A DNA stretch of 36,312 nt from Verrucomicrobiota bacterium (GTDB lineage: Bacteria > Verrucomicrobiota > Verrucomicrobiia > Opitutales > Opitutaceae): contig JAUWBD010000027.1 of the NCBI GenBank assembly GCA_030605125.1, positions 1 through 36,312 on the forward strand, written 5' to 3'. Below the pieces are notes generated by a model, which saw only the letters and a program-made list of their open reading frames with translations, had not been told where the DNA came from and ran no database searches. Shown here one piece after another: positions 1 to 10,568 of the stretch. The translations under genes were made by a program, and so were the position numbers. Positions within the stretch are counted from its first letter, which is position 1. The number at the start of each line of letters is the position of its first letter.

Positions 1-93
1 TGGCGTTGCTGGAAAGACAACGTGCCTTACGACGACGCACGCTATCTCGCCGCCCTCGCCAAACGGCGATCACCCTTGGCAAACGCCGCCTGA
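1..93 (+). CDS. C-terminal end of a protein entering from the left, possibly an IS110-type transposase
   Basis: An open frame runs from base 1 to a TGA at 91-93 and gives 30 residues beginning WRCWKDNVPYDDARYLAALA and ending in ANAA. The pattern of an aromatic-rich WxxW followed by PYD and RYL resembles what I recall of the C-terminal tail of some IS110/IS116-type transposases. The fragment is far too short to prove this. The frame has no start in the window, so the gene is truncated by the window edge rather than demonstrably broken. It is convergent with the ppx-like gene, whose stop lies 43 bases away. The reading frame is fairly secure; the family is a guess. Confidence 0.35.
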   Translation, partial: WRCWKDNVPYDDARYLAALAKRRSPLANAA

Positions 94-136
94 AAAACGC
101 GAAATAATCCTTGCGCGGACCACCTCAGCTTTTGGC

Positions 137-1096
137 TTAGCCGGCGGCGGTCTCGAGCGCCTCGGCGGCCAGGCCCCACCGCAGGTTGTAGAGGGAGTGG
201 TGAAAGCGGGGCAGGGCGGCCGTCTCGGCGACGGCCAGCAGGGTGACGAGCGCGGTGGGCAACACGTCGGCGCGGGCGGGCGGCATGCCGGGGATGGCGC
301 GGCGTTCGGGGAGCGTCAGGGGCGCCAGCTCGTCCACCAGGAGCGCGAGCGAGTCGGTGGCGATGACCGAGGGTGTTTCCTCGAGCGCCACGCCATGGCG
401 CGCGGCCTTCAGCAGGCGCATGGCGGTCACGGTGCCGCCGGTGAAGACGGCCTCGGCCGAGGGCGGCAGGTCGAAGCGGAAGCCGGCGCGGCGCAGCTCC
501 TGCCGGGTGTGGAGGGCGATGCCGAGCAGGGCGTCGGGATCGAGGGGCGAGGCGGGGTCGGCGACGAATTTTTCGGTGAGGCGCACGCAACCGAGGCGGA
601 GGCTGAGGGCCTGGGCGATGCGGCGATCGCGAAAGGCGAGGCACTCCAGGCTGCCGCCGCCGAGATCGAAGACGTAGAAATCGCGCAGGGCGGCGAGGGC
701 GGGGTCGCAGGTGAGGCCGCGGCCGATGAGGTTGGCCTCCTCGTCGCCGGAGAGCAGGCGGATGGGGTGGCCGGTGTCGGCGAGCACGCGGGCGCGAAAC
801 TCGTCGCCGTTGGCGGCGTCGCGCACGGCGCTGGTGGCGACCAGGACGGTGCGGGCCGGGGCGAATGGGGCGCCGAGGGCGAGCAGTTCGCGGACGGCGG
901 CGAGCCCGCGGGCCATGCCCTCTTCGGAGAGGCGGGGATTGGCGGCGCCGAGGCCGGCGCTGATGCGCGCGTCGAGGGTCTTGTTTTTTAGCGCCTCGAG
1001 GGTGCCGTCGGCGCGGCGGCGCGCGACGAGCGTTTTGATCGAGTTGCTGCCGATGTCGATGATGGCGACCGGAGCCGAGGCGGAGGGCGAAGACAT
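137..1096 (-). CDS. ppx: Ppx/GppA family phosphatase (exopolyphosphatase / pppGpp phosphohydrolase type)
   Basis: This 319-residue protein begins with the ASKHA-fold phosphate-1 motif AIIDIGSNSIKTLVARR. It carries the second nucleotide/phosphate motif FDLGGGSLECLAF near residues 142-154 and the TSAVRDAANG segment near residue 88, all typical of Ppx/GppA enzymes that hydrolyse polyphosphate or the gamma phosphate of pppGpp. The length matches the short, single-module Ppx form; the extra C-terminal HD-like domain of enteric Ppx is absent. Sequence alone cannot say whether polyphosphate or pppGpp is the main substrate. It lies downstream of rpoD on the same strand, but a strong terminator sits between them, so it is probably transcribed separately. 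The ATG start puts the phosphate-1 motif about ten residues into the protein, as expected. Confidence 0.85.
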   Translation of the reverse strand: MSSPSASAPVAIIDIGSNSIKTLVARRRADGTLEALKNKTLDARISAGLGAANPRLSEEGMARGLAAVRELLALGAPFAPARTVLVATSAVRDAANGDEFRARVLADTGHPIRLLSGDEEANLIGRGLTCDPALAALRDFYVFDLGGGSLECLAFRDRRIAQALSLRLGCVRLTEKFVADPASPLDPDALLGIALHTRQELRRAGFRFDLPPSAEAVFTGGTVTAMRLLKAARHGVALEETPSVIATDSLALLVDELAPLTLPERRAIPGMPPARADVLPTALVTLLAVAETAALPRFHHSLYNLRWGLAAEALETAAG

Positions 1097-1176
1097 GGCG
1101 AGGAGGCGAGAGGGGCGCGCCCGCGCGCCGGAAGGAGCAAGTGGGCGGTGGCGCGGCGGTGGGGAGGGGCGGGGCC

Positions 1177-1211
1177 AAAAAAAACACGCCGCCCGTGGGC
1201 GGGGCGGCGTG
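1177..1211 (-). terminator. Rho-independent terminator of rpoD
   Basis: A perfect 10-bp inverted repeat (1185-1194 with 1202-1211, GC-only core) encloses a 7-base loop. Read on the minus strand it is followed by eight T residues (complement of the A run 1177-1184). It lies 28 bases past the rpoD stop. Confidence 0.85.
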
Positions 1212-1238
1212 GAGAGGGGCGGCGCGGGAGGCGAGCCG

Positions 1239-2492
1239 TCAGCGCAGGTTTCCGTAGAGCTTGGCGCCGAGTTTGCCGACGGTCTTGGGCGCGAAGGGCG
1301 AGGCGACGGTGGCGATGGCGGCGGGCTTGGCGGGACGCGCGCCGGGCTTGGCCGGCTTGGCGGAGGAGCGGGCGGCGGCGGCCTTGGCGGAGGAGGCCGC
1401 GGCGGCGGAGGCGACGGCGGCCTCGATGAGGCCGGGGCGGGCCTTGGCGGCGATGGGCGCGGGCGCGGCGTCGGAGGGGGAGCGGGCGGCGATGAACTCG
1501 CGGATCACTTCCTCGCGGGCGCGCTGTTTCTCCTCGAGCTCGATGTCCTCGGCGGTGCGCTGCTCCTCCTGGCGGGCGAGGGCCTTGCGCATCTTGGAAA
1601 GCGCGAGGTTTTGCAGCTGGCGCACGCGCTCGCGGGTGACGCGGAACTTGGCGCCGACCTCCTCGAGGGTGAGCTCGTCGCGGCCGTCGAGGCCGAAGCG
1701 GTAGCGGATGATCTCGGCCTCGCGCGGATCGAGCGAGTCCACGAGGGCGCGAAGGGCGGAGTTTTGGTTGTTTTCGCGGAGCTGCTCGAAGGGCGTGGCG
1801 GCGTTTTCGTCGCCGACGATCTCGCCGAAGGTGGTGGAGTCGCCCTCTTCGCCGATGGGGGCGTCGAGAGAGGCGGGGCGCACGCTGACGGACTTCAGAT
1901 GGGCGACCTTGCTCGTCGGGATCTGAAGCTCCATCGCGATCTCCTCGTCGGTGGGCTCGCGGCCGAGCTCCTCGGTGAGGGCCATGGCCGTTTTGCGCAT
2001 CTTGGAGATCTTGTCCACGAGGTGGACGGGGAGGCGGATGGTCTTGGACTGGTTGGCGAGCGCGCGCTTGATGGATTGTTTGATCCACCAGGCGGCGTAG
2101 GTGGAGAGCTTGCCGCCCTTGGAGGGGTCGAAGCGCTCGACGGCTTTGATGAGGCCGATGTTGCCCTCGCTGATGAGGTCGAGCAGGGGCAGGCCAAAGT
2201 CCTTGTAATCCATGGCGATCTTCACGACCAGGCGCAGGTTGGCCTGGATCATGTGGTCGCGGGCGGCCTTGTCGCCCTTGAGGATGCGTTTGGCCAGCTT
2301 GACCTCTTCGTCGATGGTAAGCAGGGGCGTCTTGCCGATCTCCTGGAGGTAGAGCTGCAGGTTGTTGCGCTCGGGTGCCTCGGACGGGGCGGCGGCGGCG
2401 CGCACGGGCTCAAGGAAAGACGGCGTGGCATCGATCTGCTGCGCGTCGATCGCGGAGGAGGCATCGCGGTCAGATTGGGCGAGAGCGGACAT
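1239..2492 (-). CDS. rpoD: RNA polymerase primary-type sigma factor (sigma-70, RpoD/SigA group)
   Basis: This 417-residue sigma-70 protein has region 1.2 (NNLQLYLQEIGKTPLLTIDEE, residues 43-63). Regions 2.1-2.4 follow, with the core-binding DLISEGNIGLIKAVERFDPS and the promoter-melting and -10 reading stretch YAAWWIKQSIKRAL. Region 3 follows, then region 4.2 with the -35 helix-turn-helix LTLEEVGAKFRVTRERVRQL near residues 277-296. The short N-terminus lacks the large region 1.1 of E. coli RpoD. The odd part is the C-terminus: roughly 110 residues continue past the helix-turn-helix, first a charged helix (QRTAEDIELEEKQRAREEV), then about 80 residues rich in Ala, Lys and Pro, ending in GAKLYGNLR. 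Most primary sigma factors end soon after region 4.2. It is a monocistronic unit with its own terminator. Identity is secure; whether it is the sole housekeeping sigma cannot be seen here. Confidence 0.93.
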   Translation of the reverse strand: MSALAQSDRDASSAIDAQQIDATPSFLEPVRAAAAPSEAPERNNLQLYLQEIGKTPLLTIDEEVKLAKRILKGDKAARDHMIQANLRLVVKIAMDYKDFGLPLLDLISEGNIGLIKAVERFDPSKGGKLSTYAAWWIKQSIKRALANQSKTIRLPVHLVDKISKMRKTAMALTEELGREPTDEEIAMELQIPTSKVAHLKSVSVRPASLDAPIGEEGDSTTFGEIVGDENAATPFEQLRENNQNSALRALVDSLDPREAEIIRYRFGLDGRDELTLEEVGAKFRVTRERVRQLQNLALSKMRKALARQEEQRTAEDIELEEKQRAREEVIREFIAARSPSDAAPAPIAAKARPGLIEAAVASAAAASSAKAAAARSSAKPAKPGARPAKPAAIATVASPFAPKTVGKLGAKLYGNLR

Positions 2493-2905
2493 GGGCGGGA
2501 TGGGTTGAAGGTTGCTGTGCTTCCAGAACGTTTCGTGCCGGGCACCCTGGCGGATGCGATTTAGTCTTGTGATACGCGCACGGGCAACCGGTTCCGGTTA
2601 AAAATGCCAAAATATGCGTGGAATTTCCGGGGCCTTGCGTAAGGGCGTTGTGCCAAGGTGACGCGGGGGCGGGAGGAAACCCGTCCAAGTCGGCTCGTTT
2701 TTCCATCGCGTGGCGAAGCGCCCGCTCGTCTGCGGCGTTTGGCGCGGGCCTTTCGGAAATCCCGAGCCCTCCCCCGGGGAAAACACCAGCCCGAACGTGG
2801 AGGAAGAGTAGATTTTAACCTTTTGAAGAACAATGAGAAGAAAAACAAGTTTCGTTTGATTTGACGGCGGAAGCGCCGAGGGTGCGGCGAACCCTTGTTC
2901 CAACT
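2493..2905. other. 413-bp divergent intergenic region between rpoD and the DUF2959 lipoprotein gene
   Basis: No protein-coding or RNA gene could be supported here. It must hold the promoters of both flanking genes. A short palindrome, AACCGG-TT-CCGGTT, lies at 2586-2599 next to an A/T-rich patch. A second A/T-rich stretch (about 2805-2862) stands out against the GC-rich background and is the most likely promoter area for the rightward gene. No motif was convincing enough to mark individually. A structured RNA cannot be excluded by eye. Confidence 0.4.
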
Positions 2906-3601
2906 ATGAAATCCAATACCTCCCTTCGCATCGTTCTTACCTCCTCCCTTCTGCTCGGCGCCGGCTTGGGCTTTACGGGATGTCAGTCGCGCACGGCCGG
3001 GGTGGGCAAAAGCCCGGCTCTGACCAAGGCTTCGGATACCTCCGAGTCGATCCGCTCCGCGTCCGACAATGTGCAGCAGATGCGGCTGCAGATGGACTCC
3101 ACGCTGGCGGCCCTGCGGGATCTCACGGAGCGCCCCGGCGACATCCGCGGGCAGTTCGAGGAAGTCCGCCGCGAGTTTGCCGCCCTCGAAACCACTTCCG
3201 CCAAAGTGACCAACTCCGCGAACAAAATGCAGAACCAGGGCGACGCCTATCTGCGGGACTGGGGGCGGGAGGTCGCGACGATCCAGAACCCCGAGCTCCG
3301 CGGGGCGTCGTTTGAGCGCCGCGATGAAGTGGCCGAGCGGCTGGAGCGCATCTCGCGCAACTACCAGGAGGTCCGCTCGGAATATGCGCCCTTCCGGGCG
3401 AGTGTCATGGATGTGATCACCGCCCTCAGCGTCGATCTCAGCCAACGCGGCCTGGAGACGGCCCGGCCCTTTGTGGCGCGGGCCAACGACCGGGCCGAGC
3501 CGGTGAAGAACTCGCTCGATCGGCTCTCGGGCGACTTCCGCGAGGTGGGCGTCTCGCTCCGTCCCGGAGCGCACGACATCGCGACCACGCGTAATCGCTG
3601 A
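2906..3601 (+). CDS. DUF2959-family lipoprotein
   Basis: This 231-residue protein has a lipoprotein signal: a basic N-terminus (MKSNTSLRIV), a hydrophobic core and the lipobox FTGC near residue 26, so it is probably anchored in the outer membrane facing the periplasm. The rest is a long, charged, mostly helical body with heptad-like spacing (LAALRDLTERPGDIRGQFEE; RRDEVAERLERISRNYQEV). This pattern and length match DUF2959, a family of unknown function known from many Gram-negative bacteria. The frame extends upstream to a TTG at 2861, but that would put 15 residues ahead of the signal peptide, so the ATG at 2906 is preferred. No clear Shine-Dalgarno site is seen. The next gene, also a lipoprotein, lies 161 bases downstream on the same strand. 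Confidence 0.75.
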   Translation: MKSNTSLRIVLTSSLLLGAGLGFTGCQSRTAGVGKSPALTKASDTSESIRSASDNVQQMRLQMDSTLAALRDLTERPGDIRGQFEEVRREFAALETTSAKVTNSANKMQNQGDAYLRDWGREVATIQNPELRGASFERRDEVAERLERISRNYQEVRSEYAPFRASVMDVITALSVDLSQRGLETARPFVARANDRAEPVKNSLDRLSGDFREVGVSLRPGAHDIATTRNR

Positions 3602-3762
3602 GCCGGGCGGCGTCCGCCATTTCTTCGGCACCGGTCGCGCCGCTCGGGCGGAGGCCGGTGTTGGGGGGATGGCGCGCCACCGGCTGGCGTTTGATGAGGC
3701 GCACGCGGAACCGGTTGCGTGGGCCGTGGCGGCGGATAGGCTGAGGCTCCTTTCATCACACC

Positions 3763-4269
3763 ATGAAATCCTCCGGATGGTTTGTCCTGAGTTCATTCCT
3801 TGTGCTCGCCGGCTGCGCCACGCGGCCGGCGCCGCGTCCCGCCGACACGGCGCCGGGCTCGCAGGCGGCCGCACCGCGGGAAGTCCGCATCGAGCAAATT
3901 CGCGACCTCAAGGGAAGCTCTTGGGTCTTGGTCGAGCTGCGCGGTTCGCCGGCGGAAACACCTCCGGCAGGCTGGGAGCAGCAGAGCCTCGAGTTTGACC
4001 GCAAGGGACTGCGGGCGACGGGCAACGCGGGCGTAAACCGTTTCGCGGGCCGCTATACGCAAGACGAGGCGGGGCTGGTCTTCGGGCCTCTGGCGCTGAC
4101 GCGTCGGCTCGGGCCGGCGGAGTGGATGGCCGCGGAGCAACGCTACACGCAGGCGCTGAGCCGGGTGGTGGGCTGGAGGCAGGAGGACGAGCAATTGATC
4201 CTGATGACGCCGCGCGACACCCGGGCGGCGGTTTTCGAGCGCGCGCCCCCGGCGACCTCGCGGCGCTGA
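3763..4269 (+). CDS. META-domain (HslJ-like) lipoprotein
   Basis: This 168-residue lipoprotein has the lipobox VLAGC at residues 14-18. After a Pro/Ala-rich linker, residues 47-160 match the META/HslJ domain: SSWVLVELRG at the start, GNAGVNRFAGRYT in the middle (family pattern GCNRxxGxY), a threonine-plus-helix segment (LTRRLGPAEWMAAEQRYTQAL), then a strand (EQLILMTP) and a final AAVFER. The conserved cysteines of HslJ-type META domains (GCN and the later TxxxC) are replaced, so a disulfide is unlikely. In E. coli, HslJ is linked to novobiocin resistance and heat shock; the molecular role of META domains is not settled. A shared bidirectional terminator follows, making it convergent with the small lipoprotein gene. 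Confidence 0.72.
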   Translation: MKSSGWFVLSSFLVLAGCATRPAPRPADTAPGSQAAAPREVRIEQIRDLKGSSWVLVELRGSPAETPPAGWEQQSLEFDRKGLRATGNAGVNRFAGRYTQDEAGLVFGPLALTRRLGPAEWMAAEQRYTQALSRVVGWRQEDEQLILMTPRDTRAAVFERAPPATSRR

Positions 4270-4317
4270 TTTGTCAGGCAAGCGCGCAGGGGGCAGGGAA
4301 GCGCACCGCCCCCAAAG

Positions 4318-4355
4318 AAAACCCCCGAACCTCGACGGTTCGGGGGTTTTCTTTT
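4318..4355. terminator. Bidirectional intrinsic terminator
   Basis: A perfect 14-bp stem (4318-4331 with 4337-4350) has AAAA at its left base and TTTT at its right base around a CCCCCGAACC core, with a 5-base loop. T-rich tracts follow on both strands. It serves the META lipoprotein gene rightward and the small lipoprotein gene leftward. Confidence 0.9.
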
Positions 4356-4367
4356 CAGAGCCGAGGC

Positions 4368-4538
4368 TCAGCGCATCCCGCCGGGGCCGCCGAAGCCGCC
4401 CATGCCGGGAATGCCGCCTTCCCAAGTCGCGGGACGGCTCCACGGAATCGATGAATCCTCGGGCTGCTTGGTGGCGCAACCGGTGGCGAGGAGGCCGAGG
4501 GTGGAGGCGAGGGCGAGGAGGACGAGGCGACGAAGCAT
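4368..4538 (-). CDS. 56-residue small lipoprotein of unknown function
   Basis: The ATG at 4538 opens a 57-codon frame ending at a TGA (4368-4370). The product starts MLRRLVLLALASTLGLLATGC, a textbook lipoprotein signal with the cysteine at residue 21. The mature part is only about 36 residues: ATKQPEDSSIPWSRPATWEG, then a Gly-rich tail containing IPGMGGFGGPGG. The SIPWSRPxxWE segment looks conserved in character, with Trp, Pro and Arg in a short stretch, but I cannot name a family. It starts 28 bases after the stop of the coiled-coil gene on the same strand and ends at the bidirectional terminator, so the two probably form an operon. Its fit between a stop and a terminator, plus the signal peptide, argues that it is real despite its size. 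Confidence 0.7.
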   Translation of the reverse strand: MLRRLVLLALASTLGLLATGCATKQPEDSSIPWSRPATWEGGIPGMGGFGGPGGMR

Positions 4539-4565
4539 GAGTCGGGTGGCGAGCCGGGGATCGGA

Positions 4566-5357
4566 TCAGTTCTGGTAGCTGGCGGTGTCGCCGGCGCGCA
4601 GGGTGCTGCGGATGGAGGTCGGGACGACCTGGGCGATGGCGAAGGTGTCCTTCACCTCGGAGATGACGGATTGGGCGATGGTCTCGCCGTCGCGGGTGAT
4701 GGCGAAGCGATTGCCGACCTGGATGCCGTCCTCGGCGCCGAGTTCGAGAACGACGAAGGCGTTGCGGCTGCCGACGCGGGCGACCTTCGCGGCGGCGGTG
4801 CGCTCGCTGAGCGGGGCGGCGGGGGCGGCGGCCTGGCCGGAGGCGCTGGCGGGGCGGGAGACGGCGGTGCCGGTGCCGCCGGCGGCGGACGAGGTCTGGA
4901 GCTCGGCGATGCGGGACTCGAGGGAGGCGATGGTCTGGCGGGCGTTGGCGAGCTCGTCGGGGCTGCCGACCTGGGCGGCGAGGCGGGTTTGCACGAGTTC
5001 GCGGCGGAGCTGGTCGAGATCGGCGTTGAGCTTGCGCTCGGCCTCTTCCTTCGAGGCGAGGGTGCGCTTGGCGGTGTCGAGCTCGCGGTTCATCTGGACG
5101 TTGCGGGCCTCGGCGGCGGTGAGATTGCGGCGGGCCTCGGCACGATCGGCGTCCACTTCGGCGAGCTGGGCCTGGCGCTGCTCGAGGGTGGATTTGGTCT
5201 GGGTGAGATCGGCCTGGAGGGTCTCGGCGCGGTTGTTGGCGCTGCTAAGATCCGCTTGGAGCTGGGTCTTGGTTTCGCCGATTTGCCACCAGAAGTAGCC
5301 GGAGGCGGCGGAGCCGAGAAGGGCGAGAATACAGAGAACGAGGGTAAGCGATTTCAT
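4566..5357 (-). CDS. Membrane-anchored periplasmic coiled-coil protein with a C-terminal beta domain
   Basis: This 263-residue protein opens with an N-terminal hydrophobic segment (residues 3-26, LTLVLCILALLGSAASGYFWW), which is probably an uncleaved anchor. Residues 30-145 form a long coiled coil (repeated LQADLSSANNRAETLQADL and LEQRQAQLAEVDADRAE patterns). An Ala/Ser/Pro linker follows, then a C-terminal domain (about 185-260) of short strands: VGSRNAFVVLELGAEDGIQVGNRFAITRDG and IAQVVPTSIRSTLRAGD. That end resembles the small beta-barrel ends of MreC- or FlgT-like envelope proteins, where a GIQVG turn is common; this is a fold-level resemblance only. The small lipoprotein gene follows 28 bases later, suggesting a joint envelope role. 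Function is not assigned. Confidence 0.65.
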   Translation of the reverse strand: MKSLTLVLCILALLGSAASGYFWWQIGETKTQLQADLSSANNRAETLQADLTQTKSTLEQRQAQLAEVDADRAEARRNLTAAEARNVQMNRELDTAKRTLASKEEAERKLNADLDQLRRELVQTRLAAQVGSPDELANARQTIASLESRIAELQTSSAAGGTGTAVSRPASASGQAAAPAAPLSERTAAAKVARVGSRNAFVVLELGAEDGIQVGNRFAITRDGETIAQSVISEVKDTFAIAQVVPTSIRSTLRAGDTASYQN

Positions 5358-5417
5358 CAGGGGAAGTCGGAGACGGTGCGAGGGGGGAGACAGCTTGGAA
5401 AGGAGAAAGTGTTACGG

Positions 5418-5503
5418 GGAAACGCCCTGCCGGAGACAGGGCGGGCCCGGATGGGCACGGGCAGGTTTTTTGCGGTAGCGGGGCGTGGATGCCGCCCGTG
5501 CCC
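5418..5503 (-). terminator. Possible terminator region of pgi (two inverted repeats)
   Basis: Between pgi and the coiled-coil gene there is a 10-bp perfect inverted repeat (5453-5462 with 5494-5503, loop 31 bases) and then a compact 7-bp hairpin (5423-5429 with 5437-5443). On the minus strand the compact hairpin is followed by only TTTCCCC, so it is a weak intrinsic terminator candidate. Confidence 0.4.
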
Positions 5504-5508
5504 GAGAC

Positions 5509-7080
<1,572 letters not shown>

Positions 7081-7169
7081 GGGTATGAGCGGGGAGGTCT
7101 AGCGCGACCGGGCGGGGCTAGGCGAGCGCGAGCTGGGGTGGCGGGATGAAAATTATCGCAAACCACCAT

Positions 7170-7191
7170 GAGGCCGGTGTGTGCCGGCCTC
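7170..7191 (-). terminator. Hairpin at the end of the GNAT gene
   Basis: An 8-bp stem GAGGCCGG/CCGGCCTC (7170-7177 with 7184-7191) with a 6-base loop overlaps the GNAT stop codon. The downstream minus-strand sequence is only mildly T-rich, so it is a terminator candidate of moderate quality. Confidence 0.4.
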
Positions 7192-7606
7192 AAAGGTCGC
7201 GGCCCATGGGGCGCGCGAAGTCCATGTCCTCCCAGCCGCGGCGGCTCCAGAAGTCGGCGCCGGAGTCGTTGTTGTGCGCGACGAGGATCAGGGCGCGGCG
7301 CAGGCCCTGCGCCTCGAGCAGGGTGACGGCCCGCTCCACCAGCGCTCGGCCGACGCCGATGTTCTGAAACCTCGGCTCGACCGCCAGGTGGTAGAGGAAG
7401 CCGCGCCGACCGTCATGGCCGGCCAGGACCGCGCCGACGAGGGAATCGCCGACAAACGCGGCTTGGCTGATGCCGGGATTGCGCGCGAGGTAGCGGGCCA
7501 GCGCCTCGGGCGAGTCGCCCTCGGCGATCTCCACGCCCTCGGCCCGCCGCCAGAGCTCCAGCGCCGCGGGAAGGTCTTGCACTTCGAGCGGATGGATCGT
7601 GAACAT
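7190..7606 (-). CDS. GNAT family N-acetyltransferase (YpeA-like)
   Basis: This 138-residue single-domain acetyltransferase covers the GNAT fold in order: N-terminal LPAALELWRRAEG, the beta2-beta3 hairpin AAFVGDSLVGAVLAGHDGRRGFLYHLAVEP (residues about 52-81), the acetyl-CoA pyrophosphate-binding motif QNIGVGRALVERA (83-95), and the C-terminal LVAHNNDSGADFWSRRGW, the usual motif B. The GHDGRRG and LAVEPRFQ segments are close in arrangement to E. coli YpeA. The substrate is unknown. The ATG at 7606 is chosen because the domain begins immediately after it; the same frame stays open far upstream across htpG, but that part is noncoding shadow. It follows htpG by 53 bases on the same strand, so co-transcription is likely. 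Confidence 0.8.
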   Translation of the reverse strand: MFTIHPLEVQDLPAALELWRRAEGVEIAEGDSPEALARYLARNPGISQAAFVGDSLVGAVLAGHDGRRGFLYHLAVEPRFQNIGVGRALVERAVTLLEAQGLRRALILVAHNNDSGADFWSRRGWEDMDFARPMGRDL

Positions 7607-7659
7607 GGGGCCGGCGGTGCGGGGGGGCGTGGGGCCCGGTGGGGGGGCGGGGTGCGCGC

Positions 7660-9537
<1,878 letters not shown>

Positions 9538-9628
9538 GGTTGAGTGGAAAAAGGGGAGCAGGAGATAATGCCTCGCGGGCGCCGTGCAAGCGCGACGGCG
9601 GCACCGGCAGGCATCCGGTTTTTCCTGG

Positions 9629-10510
9629 TCAGGCGGCCCGGGCCGATTCTTTGCGGCACTGGAGCGGCGATTGGCCGTAGCGGCGGCTGAAGGCGCGGCT
9701 GAAACTGTAGGGCGAGGCGAAGCCGCACTGCTCGGCGACCTCGGAGACGCGGGCGGGGCTCATGCGCAGGAGCCCGCGCGCCCGCTCGAGCCGCAGCTCG
9801 CGCATGTGGCGCCCGAGGCTGATGCCGCAGGAGGCGCGGAAACGGGCGCGGAGGTGGCTCACGCTCATGCCGAGATCGGAGGCGAGCTCGCGAAGGGTCG
9901 GCATGAGCGGCCGGCGACGCTGGATGGCGAGGTTTACCCGGGGCTTGAGCGTCACCGCCGCCCCGGCCGCCATCGGCGTGGGCGGCGGGGTGAGATCGGC
10001 CAGGAGCAGGGCCAGGCGCAGCTCGGGCAGGCCGGACTCGGGCCGGGCGCGCCAGTCGCGCACCAGCTCGCGAAGCATCGCCAGGCGCTCGGGGCCGAGG
10101 TCGAAGGGGCGGTGGCGCAGCGGCTCCAGCACCACGCCCTGGGCATACTCGAAGGTCACGAAGAGCCAGTGGAGCCGGCGCTCGGTCCGGGCGTAGTGGT
10201 GATGCTGATACGGTAGCACCACCATGCCGCGACCGGCCTCGAGGAGCGTCTCGCGGTCGTCGGCGCAGACGGTGGCGCGGCCCTTGAGCGCGACGATGAG
10301 CACGTGGCGGTGGTGGAGCGCGCGTCCCTGGAGCGGACGGTTAAGCTCCGCGCCCGAGCGACGTTGGAAACAAATGACGTTTTCCGGGAGCGGCGGCGCC
10401 GGGCGGCGCTTGCCGTGCAGCGGATGCGCCGGACGGCCGAGGCGAGCACAGGCGGCGGAAAGCCGGGTGATCCCGTCGGTTCTGGCGTCTGTCACTTTTG
10501 TTAAAGACAT
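9629..10510 (-). CDS. AraC-family transcriptional regulator
   Basis: This 293-residue protein has a cupin-like N-terminal sensor half (HHRHVLIVALKGRATVCADD near residue 65, then VVLPYQHHHYART). The C-terminal AraC DNA-binding domain has two helix-turn-helix units: LRELASDLGMSVSHLRARFR and VSEVAEQCGFASPYSFSRAFSRRYGQSPLQCR. A GTG nine bases upstream (10519) would also work as a start. The gene is divergent from the nagB-like gene with only 58 bases between starts, so it is the natural candidate regulator of that amino-sugar operon, responding perhaps to an amino sugar or its phosphate. This functional link is inferred from position only. The 17-bp repeat operator found elsewhere in the window is absent from this intergenic gap. 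Confidence 0.85.
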   Translation of the reverse strand: MSLTKVTDARTDGITRLSAACARLGRPAHPLHGKRRPAPPLPENVICFQRRSGAELNRPLQGRALHHRHVLIVALKGRATVCADDRETLLEAGRGMVVLPYQHHHYARTERRLHWLFVTFEYAQGVVLEPLRHRPFDLGPERLAMLRELVRDWRARPESGLPELRLALLLADLTPPPTPMAAGAAVTLKPRVNLAIQRRRPLMPTLRELASDLGMSVSHLRARFRASCGISLGRHMRELRLERARGLLRMSPARVSEVAEQCGFASPYSFSRAFSRRYGQSPLQCRKESARAA

Positions 10511-10568
10511 CGTCACCACGGCTATTCAAACGGCGCACGATTGGGAGTATATTCCGCGGCATCCCCTC

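Noticed and set aside
711-2564. A 617-codon plus-strand frame across ppx and rpoD
   Set aside because: Gly/Ala/Leu-rich shadow of rpoD; the minus strand carries clear sigma-70 motifs.
9544-9628. CIRCE or other heat-shock operator upstream of htpG
   Set aside because: No TTAGCACTC-type inverted repeat was found before the htpG start.
10224-10568. N-terminal extension of NagB
   Set aside because: It would overlap the divergent AraC gene and lacks similarity to NagB; the ATG at 10569 is a natural start.
10511-10568. A copy of the 17-bp operator between the AraC gene and nagB
   Set aside because: No TGT-n11-ACA element with an A-rich centre is present there, so this operon is not placed in the proposed regulon.
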